64,000 nucleotides of DNA from Massilia sp. R2A-15. Lineage in GTDB: Bacteria > Pseudomonadota > Gammaproteobacteria > Burkholderiales > Burkholderiaceae_D. The position numbers were made by a program, and so were the translations under genes. Of this stretch, positions 11,159 through 23,130 are shown piece after piece. The number at the start of each line of letters is the position of its first letter. Position 1 is the stretch's first letter. The notes below the pieces were generated by a model. That model saw only the letters and a program-made list of their open reading frames with translations. It searched no databases and was not told the DNA's origin. The DNA lies in the NCBI RefSeq assembly GCF_030704305.1, contig NZ_CP131935.1:1364001-1428000 (forward strand), read 5' to 3'.

Positions 11159-12856
11159 TCAGCCGGCCGCCACCGGCCCGGCGCTGCGTTGCGCCTCTTC
11201 CTCCATTACCACTCTCCGCAAGATCTTGCCGATGTTTGACTTCGGCAGCGGCTCGTCGCGAAACACCACGTACTTCGGCACCTTGTAGGCGCTCAGCGAT
11301 TTCCTGCAATAGGCCAGCAGCGCTTCGGCCGTCAGCTCCGGGTCGCGCCGCACCACGACGATCTTCACCACTTCGTCGGAGTGCTCGTCCGGCGCACGGA
11401 TCGCCGCCACTTCGAACACGCCAGGATGCAGCCCGACCACCTGTTCCACTTCGTTCGGATAGACCTTGAACCCGGACACGACGATCATGTCCTTCTTGCG
11501 GTCGATCAGCCTGACGTAGCCGCGTTCGTCGATCACGCCGATGTCGCCGGTGCGCAGCCAGCCATCGGCGGTGAGCGCGCGCTCGGTCTCATCGGGCATG
11601 TTCCAGTAGCCTTGCATCACTTGCGGACCGCGCACGCAGATTTCGCCGGTTTCGCCGGGCCCCAGTTCGCGGTCGGCCTCATCGAAAATCGCCACTTCGG
11701 TCGAGGGCAGCGGCAGCCCGACGGCGCCCGAGAACTGCGCCAGGTTGGGCGGGTTGGCGCACACGATGGGCGAGGTTTCCGTCAGGCCGTAGCCTTCGAG
11801 CAGCGGCACGCCGAATACCGCCTGCCAGCGCTCGGCCACCGCGCGCTGCACCGCCATGCCGCCGGCCACCGCCAGTTTCATGCCGGCCGGATGCACCTGG
11901 CTGATTTCGGGCGCTTCCAGCAGCGCGTTGAACAAGGTGTTGACGCCGATGATGACGTTGAACGGCGTGTGCCGCAGCAGCTTGATCAGGCCGCCGATGT
12001 CGCGCGGGTCGGTGACCAGCACGATGTGCGCGCCCAGCCGGCAGAAGGTGAGCGTGGCGGTGAGCGCGAACACGTGGTAAAGGGGCAGCGGGATGATCGC
12101 CGTCTCCTTCCCTTCTTCCAGGAAGCCCTGCACCCAGGCGGCGGTCTGCTCGACGTTCGCCAGCACATTGCCGTGCGTGAGGATGGCGCCTTTTGGCACT
12201 CCCGTGGTGCCGCCGGTGTATTGCAGGAACGCGATGTCGGCCGCGTTCAGGTGCACGTCGACCAGCGCAAGGTCCTTGCCGGCCTTGAGCGCGTCGTGCA
12301 GCGAGACCGCGCCGCCGATGTGCCATGCCGGAACCATGTGGCGCACATGCTTGACGACCAGGTCCACGATCTGCGCCTTCGGAAAGGGCAGCAGGTCGCC
12401 GACCGCGGTGGTGATGACGTGATGGACCGGCGTGAGCGGCAGCACCTGCTCCAGCGTGTGCGCGAAATTGTCGAGAACGACGATTGCGCGCGCGCCGGAA
12501 TCGGCCAGCTGGTGCTGCAGCTCGCGCGGCGTGTACTGGGGATTGACGTTGACGACGGTGCAGCCGGCCTGGAAGGCGCCGAACAGGGCCACCGGGTATT
12601 GCAGCAGGTTGGGCAGCATCAGTGCGATGCGGTCGCCGCGGCCCAGGCCCGCCACTTGCTGCAGGTAGGCGGCGAACTGGGCGGACAGGCGGGCCAGCTC
12701 GTGCCAGCTCAGGGTGGCGCCCTGGTTGCTGAACGCGGGCTGGGCGCCGTAGCGGTCGGCGATCCAGGCGAGCAAAGCGTTGAACGAGGCGAACTTGCCG
12801 ACATCGACATCGGACGGGATGCCGGGGGGGTAACTACTGAGCCAGTGTCGTTGCAT
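11159..12856 (-). CDS. fadD: Long-chain fatty acid-CoA ligase
   Basis: Activates free fatty acid to acyl-CoA with ATP and CoA (adenylate-forming enzyme). The 565-residue product shows the P-loop YTGGTTGVPKGA, the GYGLTETSP motif, GWLRTGDIG and the C-terminal catalytic Lys region (PKSNIGKILRR). The start at 12856 (MQRHWLSSYPPGIP) matches the E. coli FadD N terminus and has GAGG six bases upstream; an open frame reaches 35 codons further up but lacks support. It lies 115 bases after the wax ester synthase and 40 before the phasin, in the same direction, so it likely supplies acyl-CoA to the synthase or recycles acids freed by the lipase. Confidence 0.93.
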   Translation of the reverse strand: MQRHWLSSYPPGIPSDVDVGKFASFNALLAWIADRYGAQPAFSNQGATLSWHELARLSAQFAAYLQQVAGLGRGDRIALMLPNLLQYPVALFGAFQAGCTVVNVNPQYTPRELQHQLADSGARAIVVLDNFAHTLEQVLPLTPVHHVITTAVGDLLPFPKAQIVDLVVKHVRHMVPAWHIGGAVSLHDALKAGKDLALVDVHLNAADIAFLQYTGGTTGVPKGAILTHGNVLANVEQTAAWVQGFLEEGKETAIIPLPLYHVFALTATLTFCRLGAHIVLVTDPRDIGGLIKLLRHTPFNVIIGVNTLFNALLEAPEISQVHPAGMKLAVAGGMAVQRAVAERWQAVFGVPLLEGYGLTETSPIVCANPPNLAQFSGAVGLPLPSTEVAIFDEADRELGPGETGEICVRGPQVMQGYWNMPDETERALTADGWLRTGDIGVIDERGYVRLIDRKKDMIVVSGFKVYPNEVEQVVGLHPGVFEVAAIRAPDEHSDEVVKIVVVRRDPELTAEALLAYCRKSLSAYKVPKYVVFRDEPLPKSNIGKILRRVVMEEEAQRSAGPVAAG

Positions 12857-12971
12857 GCCGGGCCTCATTGTGCGAAGGCAGGCGGGCCTGACAATGCCGC
12901 GCGTATTGGCGGCGCGAGCAGGCCCGTTTATAGATACTACGGCGGCAAGGGTAAAGCGCATTTGATGTGCA

Positions 12972-14378
12972 TCAAGTTGAGACGGGCCAAGGCAGCATCA
13001 GCGCGTGCAGCAGCAAGGCCTCGAACTCCGCGGCGTAGCGCGGCGGCAGATCGGCCGGGTCGGCGATGCGGCGCGCGTCGGCGATGACGCCGAAACTGAC
13101 CTGGCCGTCGTAGCTGAGGATGCTCACGCCCAGCCCGATGCCGCCCGACTGCGGCACCCAGAACATCTGCCGCGCGATGCGCTGGCCGGCAAGGTAGCGC
13201 GGCTGCTCCGCGCCGCGCACGTTGGTGACGATCACGCTGGCGTTGGCGGCCAGCGTCTCGAGCACGCGTTCCTTTAAAAATTCCGGCGCCACGCCCATGC
13301 CGGCGAGGATGCCGAGGGCGACCAGCGGCTGCTGCGAGTGCTTCAGTTCAGCCATGCGGCGCCGCACCTCGGCCACCCGTTCCAGCGGATCGGCGATTCC
13401 GACGGGCAGGGCGAGGAAAACCATGCCGAAGTGGTTGCCCAGTTCGGTCACGGGGCCGGGCGGGCGCAGGTTGACCGGCACCAGCGCGCGCAGTTCGACG
13501 CCGTCCACCGGCTCGCCGCGGTCCTGCATCCAGGAGCGCAGGGCGCCGGCGATGCAGGCGACCAGCAGGTCGTTGACGCTGCATCCGAGCACGCCGCAGA
13601 CGGCCTTGACGTCGTCGAGCGCGAGCGGCTCGGCCCACGCCACCCGCTTCGTCACGCCCAGTTCGCCCTTCAGGCTGGTCGCCGAATCGGGCGTCATGTT
13701 GGCGATCACGCCGGCCTGGTGCAGCAGGTCGGCCGCGCCGGCGGCGGCCGCGAGGGCGCTGCGCGGCGAGGACAGCAGGGCCGCGCCCGTGCCGGCCGCG
13801 CCCAGCGTCGTGCGCAGCGCGTCGCCCGCCGTTTCGGTGACGACGCCGAAGATGCGCTCCCACGCGCTGCGCGGCGGCGCCGGCGCCAGGTCGGCCAGCG
13901 GCGCGCGCGGATGCGCCGGATCGAGATCGGTGATGGCGTCGACCACGTGCAGCAGGGCGAAGCCGTCGCCGTAGCAGTGGTGGATGCGCAGGATCAGCGC
14001 GCTGGCGCGGGCGCCCTGGGCGAGGTGGAACTGCCACATCGGCTTGCGCGGGTCGAGCGCGGTGCTGGCCAGGTCGCCCGCCAGTTCCTCCAGCGCGCCG
14101 CGGCCGGCCGGCAGGGCGACGCGGCGCACGTGCCACTCCAGGTCGAACTGCGGATCGTTTTCCCAGTACGGCGCCTCGGCCGGGCCGGCCACGCGCTGGC
14201 GGAAGCGGTGGAAGCACAGCATGCGCGCCGCGATCACCTCGCGCAGCGCGCGCAGGTCGAGGCGGCGCTCGAACAGCATCATCCCGCAGATCATCATCAG
14301 GTTGGTGGGCCGGTCCATGCGCAGCCAGGCCGCGTCGATCACCGACATCGGCTCGCGCGGCGCGAACGATTGGGACAT
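12972..14378 (-). CDS. Wax ester synthase / diacylglycerol acyltransferase (WES/DGAT)
   Basis: Esterifies acyl-CoA with a fatty alcohol (wax) or diacylglycerol (triacylglycerol). The 468-residue product carries the family catalytic motif HHxxxDG as HHCYGDG at 133-139 and a C-terminal WES_acyltransf domain with NVRG (VIVTNVRGAEQPRYLAGQ). The family is usually 450-500 residues. The start was set at 14378 because its ATG shares a base with the stop of the upstream reductase (TGATG), indicating coupling; the frame stays open upstream only as the shadow of that gene. Being coupled to a fatty acyl-CoA reductase makes wax ester the first-choice product. Confidence 0.93.
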   Translation of the reverse strand: MSQSFAPREPMSVIDAAWLRMDRPTNLMMICGMMLFERRLDLRALREVIAARMLCFHRFRQRVAGPAEAPYWENDPQFDLEWHVRRVALPAGRGALEELAGDLASTALDPRKPMWQFHLAQGARASALILRIHHCYGDGFALLHVVDAITDLDPAHPRAPLADLAPAPPRSAWERIFGVVTETAGDALRTTLGAAGTGAALLSSPRSALAAAAGAADLLHQAGVIANMTPDSATSLKGELGVTKRVAWAEPLALDDVKAVCGVLGCSVNDLLVACIAGALRSWMQDRGEPVDGVELRALVPVNLRPPGPVTELGNHFGMVFLALPVGIADPLERVAEVRRRMAELKHSQQPLVALGILAGMGVAPEFLKERVLETLAANASVIVTNVRGAEQPRYLAGQRIARQMFWVPQSGGIGLGVSILSYDGQVSFGVIADARRIADPADLPPRYAAEFEALLLHALMLPWPVST

Positions 14379-16357
14379 CAGAGGTGGACGCCGTGCAGCA
14401 GGTGCTGCATGGCGCGCAGTTCGGGTGAGGCCGGCGGCGCGCCCCTGGCATCGGCGCCCTCCGGCTCGGCCGACAGGCGGTAGGCGGTGTTCATGATGAT
14501 CTGGGCCATGTGCGGCGCCGCCAGCTGCATGCCCAGGCCGAACATGCCGACGTCGGTGGCGATGCGCGCCGGCGTGTTGACGATAGCCTGCACCACCAGC
14601 CCGGCGGCGGCGTCGGGCGTGAGCGCCGGCGCGTCGCGGTAGGCCTTGGTGGGGGCGATCATCGGCGTGCGCACCAGCGGCATGTTGATGGTGGTGAAGG
14701 CGACGCCCAGGTCGGCGTATTCGGCGGCGGCGCAGTAGGACCACGCTTCCAGGGCGGCCTTGGAGGCGACGTAGCCGGAAAAGCGCGGCGCGTTGGTCAG
14801 CACGCCGATTGAGGAGATGTTGACGACGTGGCCGCTGCGCTGCGCCGCCATGGCAGGCAGCAGTCCCAGGGTGACGCGCAGGGCGCCGAAATAATTAAGC
14901 TGCATCATGCGCTCGAAATCGTGCAGGCGGTCGTAGCTTTCCTCGACCGCGCGCCGGATCGAGCGGCCGGCGTTGTTGACCAGTACATCCACGCGGCCGT
15001 GCTCGGCCAGCAGCACCTGCACGAAGCGCAAGCTGTCGGCCGTGTCGGACAGGTCGGCGCGATAGGTGGCCACATCGAAGCCGCGCGCCTGGATCTGGGC
15101 GCGCGCCGCCGCCAGCTTCGCTTCGTCGCGCCCGCAGATCAGGGTGGTGGCGCCGGCTTCGGCGAGCCGCTGCGCGGTGGCCAGGCCGATGCCGGACGAT
15201 CCGCCGGTCACCAGCACGACCTTGCCGGCCACGCGCGCGCGCAGGCTGCGCTCGATGTGCAGCGCAGGGTCGAGATGGCGCTCCCAGTAGTCCCAGACTG
15301 GCGCGGCGTACTGTTCCAGCGGCGGGCAGGCGATGCCGCTGCCTTCCAGCGCCGCCGCGGCCGCGCGGTTGTCGAAGCGTGTCGGCCAGTTCACCAGCTG
15401 CAGGATCCCTTCGGGCAGGCCGAGGTCTTCCATCAGCGCCTGGTGCAGCCGGCGCACCGGCTGCAGCGCGCTGATGGCGTTGCGCAGCCATGCCGGCAGC
15501 AGGCCGAGCAGGGCGGCGTTGACGCGCAGGCGCATCGGCGGGGCATGCGCGGCACGGGCGAACAGGTCGAGTACCTCGCCCACGCGGTGCGAGACCGGAT
15601 CGGTCAGGTGGAAGCACTGGCCGTCCAGCCCGGGCCGGTGCGCGATGAAGGCGAGCGCATCGACGACGTAATCGACCGGCACGATGTTGACGCGTCCGCC
15701 CTCGATGCCGATGGCGGGCATCCACGGCGGCAGCAGGCCGCGGATGCGCTGGATCAGCTTGAAAAAGTAGTAGGGACCGTCCGGCTTGTCGGCCTCCCCG
15801 CTGCGGGAGTCGCCCATGACCAGGCCGGGCCGGTACACGCGCCACGGCACGGCGCAGCGCTCGCGCACGATTTTTTCGCCTTCGTGCTTGGTGGCGAAAT
15901 ACGGATGCCACAGCTGTTCGGCCTCGCCGAACATGTCCTCGCGAAAAGTGCCTTCGTACAGGCCGGCGGCGGCCACGGAGCTGATGTGGTGGAAGCATCC
16001 GGCGCCCAGCGCTGCGGCCAGGTCTACCGCGTTGCCGGTGCCCTCGACGTTGGCCGCGACCTGCTGTTCGGCGCCGGCGCGCAGATCGTACACGGCGGCC
16101 AGGTGGAAGAAGTGATCGACCTGGCCGGCCAGCGCCGCGCGTTCGGCGTCGGATACGCCGAGCAGGGGCTGCAGCAGGTCGCCGAACACCGGGGTCGCGC
16201 GCGCCGAGCCGGCGCCCCAGAAGGCCTGCGCCGACGCCAGTTTGCCGGCGCTGCCCTCGCGCGCCAGAAACCACACCGTGTTGCCGGGCGCGGCAAGCAG
16301 CTTGCGCACCAGGCGCTTGCCGATGAAACCGGTCGCTCCCGTGACGAAGTAGCGCAT
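14378..16357 (-). CDS. Fatty acyl-CoA reductase, two-domain SDR (Maqu_2507-like)
   Basis: Four-electron reduction of fatty acyl-CoA (or acyl-ACP) to fatty alcohol with NADPH. The 659-residue product matches in length and layout the 661-residue Marinobacter enzyme Maqu_2507. An N-terminal extended SDR has GATGFIG (7-13) and YFATK as the YxxxK site. A linker follows (WDYWERHLDP), then a C-terminal classical SDR with TGGSSGIG, NNAG and a YVASK active site. Motifs such as REDMFGEAE, DGPYYFFKLIQRIR and INMPLVRTPMIAPTK are closely shared with it, from memory of that sequence. AGGAAG precedes the start. It sits between an AlkJ-like dehydrogenase and the wax ester synthase, giving alcohol for esterification. 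Confidence 0.92.
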   Translation of the reverse strand: MRYFVTGATGFIGKRLVRKLLAAPGNTVWFLAREGSAGKLASAQAFWGAGSARATPVFGDLLQPLLGVSDAERAALAGQVDHFFHLAAVYDLRAGAEQQVAANVEGTGNAVDLAAALGAGCFHHISSVAAAGLYEGTFREDMFGEAEQLWHPYFATKHEGEKIVRERCAVPWRVYRPGLVMGDSRSGEADKPDGPYYFFKLIQRIRGLLPPWMPAIGIEGGRVNIVPVDYVVDALAFIAHRPGLDGQCFHLTDPVSHRVGEVLDLFARAAHAPPMRLRVNAALLGLLPAWLRNAISALQPVRRLHQALMEDLGLPEGILQLVNWPTRFDNRAAAAALEGSGIACPPLEQYAAPVWDYWERHLDPALHIERSLRARVAGKVVLVTGGSSGIGLATAQRLAEAGATTLICGRDEAKLAAARAQIQARGFDVATYRADLSDTADSLRFVQVLLAEHGRVDVLVNNAGRSIRRAVEESYDRLHDFERMMQLNYFGALRVTLGLLPAMAAQRSGHVVNISSIGVLTNAPRFSGYVASKAALEAWSYCAAAEYADLGVAFTTINMPLVRTPMIAPTKAYRDAPALTPDAAAGLVVQAIVNTPARIATDVGMFGLGMQLAAPHMAQIIMNTAYRLSAEPEGADARGAPPASPELRAMQHLLHGVHL

Positions 16358-16373
16358 GATGGATCTTCCTCGG

Positions 16374-18020
16374 TCAGTGCTGGGGCGCCGCCACGGCCGC
16401 GTCCTGGTGCGCCGCGCCCAGGGTGGAGAGGATCATGTCGGCGCCTTTTTCGGCAATCATCATGGTCGGCGCGTTGGTGTTGCCGGCAATGAGGGTCGGC
16501 ATGATGGAGGCATCGATGACGCGCAGGCCTTCGACGCCGTGGACCTTGAGCCGGTGGTCCACCACCGCCATCGGGTCGGCGCCCATCTTGCAGGTGCCGA
16601 CCGGGTGGTAGATGGTTTCGGCCTTCCGCCGGATGAACGCTTCGATTTCGGCGTCGCTCTGGACTTCGCTGCCGGGAAAAATCTCCGCGCCGCGGAACGG
16701 ATCGAAGGGCGCTGCGGCCAGCACCCGGCGCGCCGCGCGCACGCAGTCGATCATCGCCTCCAGGTCGGCCCGCTCGGACAGGTAGTTCGGATCGATCAAA
16801 GGCGCTGCGGCCGGATCGGCGCTGCGCAGCGTGATGCGGCCGCGGCTGGCGGGGCGCAGCGGGCAGGCGTGCAGCGCGTAGCCGTGGCCCCACAGCGTGA
16901 AAGCGGCGCTGCGCAGGGTGCGCGCGTGGCCGTCGAGGCGCGCCGGGGTGAAATGAAACTGGATGTCGGGCAGCTCCTGCTGCGCTCGGCTCTTGACGAA
17001 GCCGCCCGCCTCGGCCGAATTACTGGTCAACGCGCCGGAGCGGTGCACGATGTAGTCGTAGAGGCGCTTTACCTGGGCCGGCAGGGTGCGCAGCGACAGG
17101 CCGAGCGACACCGGCAGGCGGCAGCGCTGCACCACCAGCACGTCGAGGTGGTCCTGCAGGTTGCGGCCGACGCCGGGCAGTGCGTGGCGCAGCGCGATGC
17201 CGTGGCGCGCCAGTTCCTGCGGCTCGCCGATCCCGGAGAGCATCAGCAACTGCGGGGAATTGATGGCGCCTCCGGCCAGCAGCACTTCGCGGCTGGCGGC
17301 GATGCTGGCCACCGTGCCGCCGCGCCGGTATGCGACGCCGGTGGCGCGCTTGCCGTCGAACAGCACGCGCTCGGCCAGCGCGCCGGTCAGCACCGTCAGG
17401 TTGGGGCGGGCGAGGGCGGGATGCAGGTAAGCGCGCGCGGCGCTCCAGCGTTCGCCGTTCTTCTGGGTGACTTCGTAGCAGTTCACGCCCTCCTGTTCGG
17501 GGCCGTTGAAATCGGCGTTGAACGGGAAGCCGGCCTGCATGGCGGCGTCAATGAACGCCCGAGAGAGCACGTTGGGCGAGCGCAGCGGCGCCACGTTGAG
17601 CGGGCCGCCGCTGCCGTGCAGGGGCGAGGCGCCGTCCTCGTGGTGCTCGCTGCGCAGGAACAGCGGCAGCACGTCGTCGAAACCCCAGCCGGGATTGCCC
17701 AGCGCGGCCCAGTGGTCGTAGTCGGCGCGGTTGCCGCGCGTGTAGATCATTGCGTTGGTGGAGCTGCTGCCGCCCAGCGTTTTGCCGCGCGGCCAGAACA
17801 GGCGGCGACCGCCCAGTTGCTGCTGCGGCTCAGTGAAGTACTGCCAATTGAGCTTCTTGCTCATCATCAGGCCGACGATGCCAAGCGGCACCCGGATGAA
17901 CGGGCTGCTGTCCGCGGGGCCGGCTTCGAGCAGGCACACGCGCACGGCCGGATCGGCCGAGAGCCGGTTGGCCAGCACGCAACCGGCGGAACCGCCCCCC
18001 ACGATGATGTAGTCAAACAT
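16374..18020 (-). CDS. GMC-family FAD-dependent alcohol dehydrogenase (AlkJ-like)
   Basis: FAD enzyme that oxidises an alcohol to an aldehyde, passing electrons probably to quinone. The 548-residue product has the Rossmann motif GGGSAG (8-13), the GMC signature [18 protein letters not shown], and the C-terminal catalytic region [12 protein letters not shown] ... [12 protein letters not shown]. Its N-terminal third ([17 protein letters not shown]) resembles Pseudomonas AlkJ, a medium-chain alcohol dehydrogenase; choline dehydrogenase (BetA) is the other known relative, but no bet genes are near. A GGAGA site precedes the start. First gene of the seven-gene lipid operon, so oxidation of fatty alcohol released from wax is the likely job. 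Confidence 0.88.
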   Translation of the reverse strand: MFDYIIVGGGSAGCVLANRLSADPAVRVCLLEAGPADSSPFIRVPLGIVGLMMSKKLNWQYFTEPQQQLGGRRLFWPRGKTLGGSSSTNAMIYTRGNRADYDHWAALGNPGWGFDDVLPLFLRSEHHEDGASPLHGSGGPLNVAPLRSPNVLSRAFIDAAMQAGFPFNADFNGPEQEGVNCYEVTQKNGERWSAARAYLHPALARPNLTVLTGALAERVLFDGKRATGVAYRRGGTVASIAASREVLLAGGAINSPQLLMLSGIGEPQELARHGIALRHALPGVGRNLQDHLDVLVVQRCRLPVSLGLSLRTLPAQVKRLYDYIVHRSGALTSNSAEAGGFVKSRAQQELPDIQFHFTPARLDGHARTLRSAAFTLWGHGYALHACPLRPASRGRITLRSADPAAAPLIDPNYLSERADLEAMIDCVRAARRVLAAAPFDPFRGAEIFPGSEVQSDAEIEAFIRRKAETIYHPVGTCKMGADPMAVVDHRLKVHGVEGLRVIDASIMPTLIAGNTNAPTMMIAEKGADMILSTLGAAHQDAAVAAPQH

Positions 18021-18120
18021 AGCGTCTCCAAAACAGTACCAATGCCCGGACTCATGGTGATCCTGTCTGGACTATTTGTAAACGCGATCGAATCGATTGC
18101 CGGCGGGGCGGCGCGGACGT

Positions 18121-19143
18121 TCAGTCGAGCGCCTCCAGGTCCGGTGCGTAGTCGCCCGTGCGCGCCAGCCGGTTCAGGCGGCAGCGCTTTGCCAGCGCCG
18201 CCTGCGCCGCTGGCGCGTTGCTTTCCTGTCCCTTCCACGCGGCCAGCACCGGCGCCTGCAGCGCCCGTCCATACGAAAAGCTGACCTGCCACGGATGCGG
18301 CCCCATCTTGTTCATCTCGTTCAGGTTGGCGGTGGCTTCTTCCGCGCTCTGGCCGCCCGACAGGAACACGATGCCGGGCACCGCCGCCGGCACATGGCGC
18401 CGCAGGCAGCGCAGCGTGGCCTCGGCGACCTGCCGCGCATCGGCCTGGCGCGCGCATTTCATGCCGGCGATGACCATGTTCGGCTTGAGCAGCATGCCTT
18501 CGAGCAGCACGCGATGCGCGTCCAGTTCGGCGAACACCGCTTGCAGCACCTGCGACGTCACCGCTTCGCAGCGCTCGATGTCATGCGCGCCGTCCATCAG
18601 CACCTCGGGCTCCACGATCGGCACCAGGCCCGCCTCCTGGCACAGGGCGGCATAGCGCGCCAGCGCGTGGGCGTTGGCCTGGACGGCGTAGCGGCTCGGG
18701 ATGTCACGCTCGTCGATGTCGATCACCGCGCGCCACTTGGCGAACTGCGCGCCGAGCTGCTTGTACTCGGCCAGGCGTTCGCGCAAGCCGTCCAGGCCCG
18801 CGGTGACCTTGTCGCCGGGGTAGAGCGCCAGCGCCTTGGCGCCCTGGTCCACCTTGATGCCGGGGCTGATGCCGCGCCCCGCCAGCAGCGTGGCGAAGGG
18901 TGTGCCGTCGGCGCCTGCCTGGCGCAGCGTTTCATCGTAGAGGATCACGCCGCCGATCGCCGACTCGATGCCTTCGGTGGTGAACAGCAGCTCGCGGTAG
19001 CGCCGGCGGTTTTCCTCGGTGGACTCGACGCCGACCGCGTCGAAGCGCTTCTTGATGGTCGGACCGCTTTCGTCGGCGGCCAGCACGCCCTTGTCCGCCG
19101 CCACGATGGACTGCGCCACCGACATGAGTTCGTCGCTGTTCAT
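18121..19143 (-). CDS. Class I fructose-bisphosphate aldolase
   Basis: Reversible aldol cleavage of fructose 1,6-bisphosphate to two triose phosphates via a lysine Schiff base. The 340-residue product has the eukaryote-type class I pattern: GVLAADES near the N terminus, RYRELLF, GVILYDETLRQ, KWRAVIDI, IVEPEVLMDG, LLEGMLLKPNMV (Schiff-base Lys) and FLSGGQS. Start at 19143 has AGGAGA seven bases upstream and overlaps the MscS stop as ATGA, so it is translationally coupled to that channel. Divergent PEP synthase suggests a gluconeogenic setting. Many bacteria use a class II enzyme instead. Confidence 0.94.
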   Translation of the reverse strand: MNSDELMSVAQSIVAADKGVLAADESGPTIKKRFDAVGVESTEENRRRYRELLFTTEGIESAIGGVILYDETLRQAGADGTPFATLLAGRGISPGIKVDQGAKALALYPGDKVTAGLDGLRERLAEYKQLGAQFAKWRAVIDIDERDIPSRYAVQANAHALARYAALCQEAGLVPIVEPEVLMDGAHDIERCEAVTSQVLQAVFAELDAHRVLLEGMLLKPNMVIAGMKCARQADARQVAEATLRCLRRHVPAAVPGIVFLSGGQSAEEATANLNEMNKMGPHPWQVSFSYGRALQAPVLAAWKGQESNAPAAQAALAKRCRLNRLARTGDYAPDLEALD

Positions 19144-20003
19144 GGAATGTTCTCCTGCAGGTGAGCGGGCGCGGCACGCGCCGCGGCCTCCACCGGATAG
19201 ATCTTGACCGGGTGAGTGGCGACCGGAAAGCCAGCCGCGCCCAGCGTGTCGGCGATCATTCTGTTGGTATCGAAATACACTTGCCAATAGTGGCTGGTAT
19301 GGCAATACGGCCGCACCGACAGCTTGGGGCCGAACTCATTGAATTCCAGGATCGCCACATCGGCTGTGGGCGTCGCGGTGGTGTTGGCGACCGTCGCCAG
19401 CGCCGCCTTCAGCAGCGCGATCGCTTTCTGTACGTCGGCGCTGCCCGCCAATTGGGCCACCAGGTCCACCCGCCGAAAGGGATGGGCCGAGTAGTTCTTG
19501 ATGTCGCTGCCCATGATCTTGCCGTTGCCGACGATGGTCCTGACGTTGTCGGGCGTGTTGATCGTGGTGCCGAACAAGCCCAGTTCCAGTACCGTGCCTT
19601 CGATTCCGCCGATCATCACGTAATCGTCCACCTGGTAAGGGCGCAGCACCAGCAGGAATATGCCCGCGGCGAAGTTGCCCAGCAAGCCGCTCCACGCGGC
19701 GCCGATCGCCACGCCGGCGCCGGCCACCAGGGCGGCGAACGAGGTGGTTTCCACGCCGAAGTAGCCGAGAATCGCGACCACCAGGATGATGTTCAGCGCG
19801 ACCGTGATGAAGCTCACCAGGTAGCGTTGGACGGTGGGGTCGATGCGCTGGCGCGACATGCCGGCGGCAACGAGCTTCGTCACCAGGCCGATCAGCCAGC
19901 GGCCGACGACGAACACCGCGATCGCCCCCAATACCTTGAGTCCGAACGCCACCAGGATGGGCTGCGCCGCATCCATCCAGGAGGTGATTCTTGCAGTGTT
20001 CAT
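19140..20003 (-). CDS. mscS: Small-conductance mechanosensitive channel
   Basis: Inner-membrane channel that opens under membrane tension to release solutes in hypo-osmotic shock. The 287-residue product matches E. coli MscS (286). It has three N-terminal helices, the pore helix TM3 with its Gly/Ala pattern (LVAGAGVAIGAAWSGLLGNFAAGIFL), the conserved RPYQVDDYVMIGG turn, and the cytoplasmic vestibule beta domain (TPDNVRTIVGNGKIMGSDIKNYS). First gene of a two-gene transcript with the aldolase, an unusual partner. Confidence 0.93.
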   Translation of the reverse strand: MNTARITSWMDAAQPILVAFGLKVLGAIAVFVVGRWLIGLVTKLVAAGMSRQRIDPTVQRYLVSFITVALNIILVVAILGYFGVETTSFAALVAGAGVAIGAAWSGLLGNFAAGIFLLVLRPYQVDDYVMIGGIEGTVLELGLFGTTINTPDNVRTIVGNGKIMGSDIKNYSAHPFRRVDLVAQLAGSADVQKAIALLKAALATVANTTATPTADVAILEFNEFGPKLSVRPYCHTSHYWQVYFDTNRMIADTLGAAGFPVATHPVKIYPVEAAARAAPAHLQENIP

Positions 20004-20201
20004 GGCGTGCTCCGCGAGATCGACGTGGCGTAGCTGTCGGTTGCATCAGAATCTCACAAGCGCGCGTAATTCGCCCGGATGGCCTGAACTGAGCGCTCGC
20101 GCCTTGCGATCGCTCAAACATGGTGCCTGCGTCGTTCCTGCCCGCCAAAACTTTCGCTTGAAAATCCTGTCCAACCAGGGTTGTGGCGAACCGGGGCATC
20201 G
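20004..20201. promoter_or_regulatory. Divergent promoter region between mscS-aldolase and ppsA-CBS
   Basis: These 198 bases separate two divergent gene pairs and must hold both promoters. I see no confident -35/-10 pair or strong palindrome. The sequence is less GC-rich near 20140-20175 (AAACTTTCGCTTGAAAATCCTG), where a plus-strand promoter is most likely. Confidence 0.4.
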
Positions 20202-22654
<2,453 letters not shown>

Positions 22655-22658
<4 letters not shown>

Positions 22659-23038
22659 GCAAGCCGATCGCATCGATGATGCAAACCCAGGCCATGGCGG
22701 TCGACATGGACGCGACGCTCCAGCAGGTCGATGAAATGCTGCGCGCGAATAATTTGTCGGCCCTGCCGGTCACCGAGCGCAGCGGCGCCCTGGTCGGCAT
22801 CATCAGCGCGCGCGACCTGGCGCACTTTCGCCACGAGAAGCGCAATCCCGCCGAGGTTCGCGCCTGGGAAATCTGCTCGTACAAGCCGGTCGAAGTGGCG
22901 CCCGACGCGTCGGTCAGCGACGTGGCGCGGATCATGGTGACGCGCGGCATACACCACGTCGTCGTTGCGGACGGCAAGGGAATCGTCGGCATCGTGTCGG
23001 CGCTGGACTTCGTCAAGCAGTTCGTCGAGGATGCGTGA
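22655..23038 (+). CDS. CBS-domain pair protein
   Basis: A 127-residue protein that is almost entirely two CBS motifs (Bateman module), at about 5-60 (SMMQTQAMAVDMDATLQQ, LVGIISARDLAHF) and 70-125 (PVEVAPDASVSDVARIM, IVGIVSALDFVKQF). Such modules bind adenosine nucleotides and usually regulate a partner protein. Its ATG overlaps the ppsA stop (ATGA), so the two products are made together; sensing of energy charge for PEP synthase is a reasonable guess but not shown by the sequence. Confidence 0.9.
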
Positions 23039-23130
23039 AGCGGGATCGACGCGCGCTCATGGCGTGCGATGCATATTGAACAACGCGGCGTAGAATAGGT
23101 TTGTCCCCATCCACTTTTCTCAAAAACAAC

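Noticed and set aside
12857..12961. N-terminal extension of FadD to an upstream start
   Set aside because: No ribosome site; the ATG at 12856 has GAGG at good spacing and matches the usual FadD N terminus.
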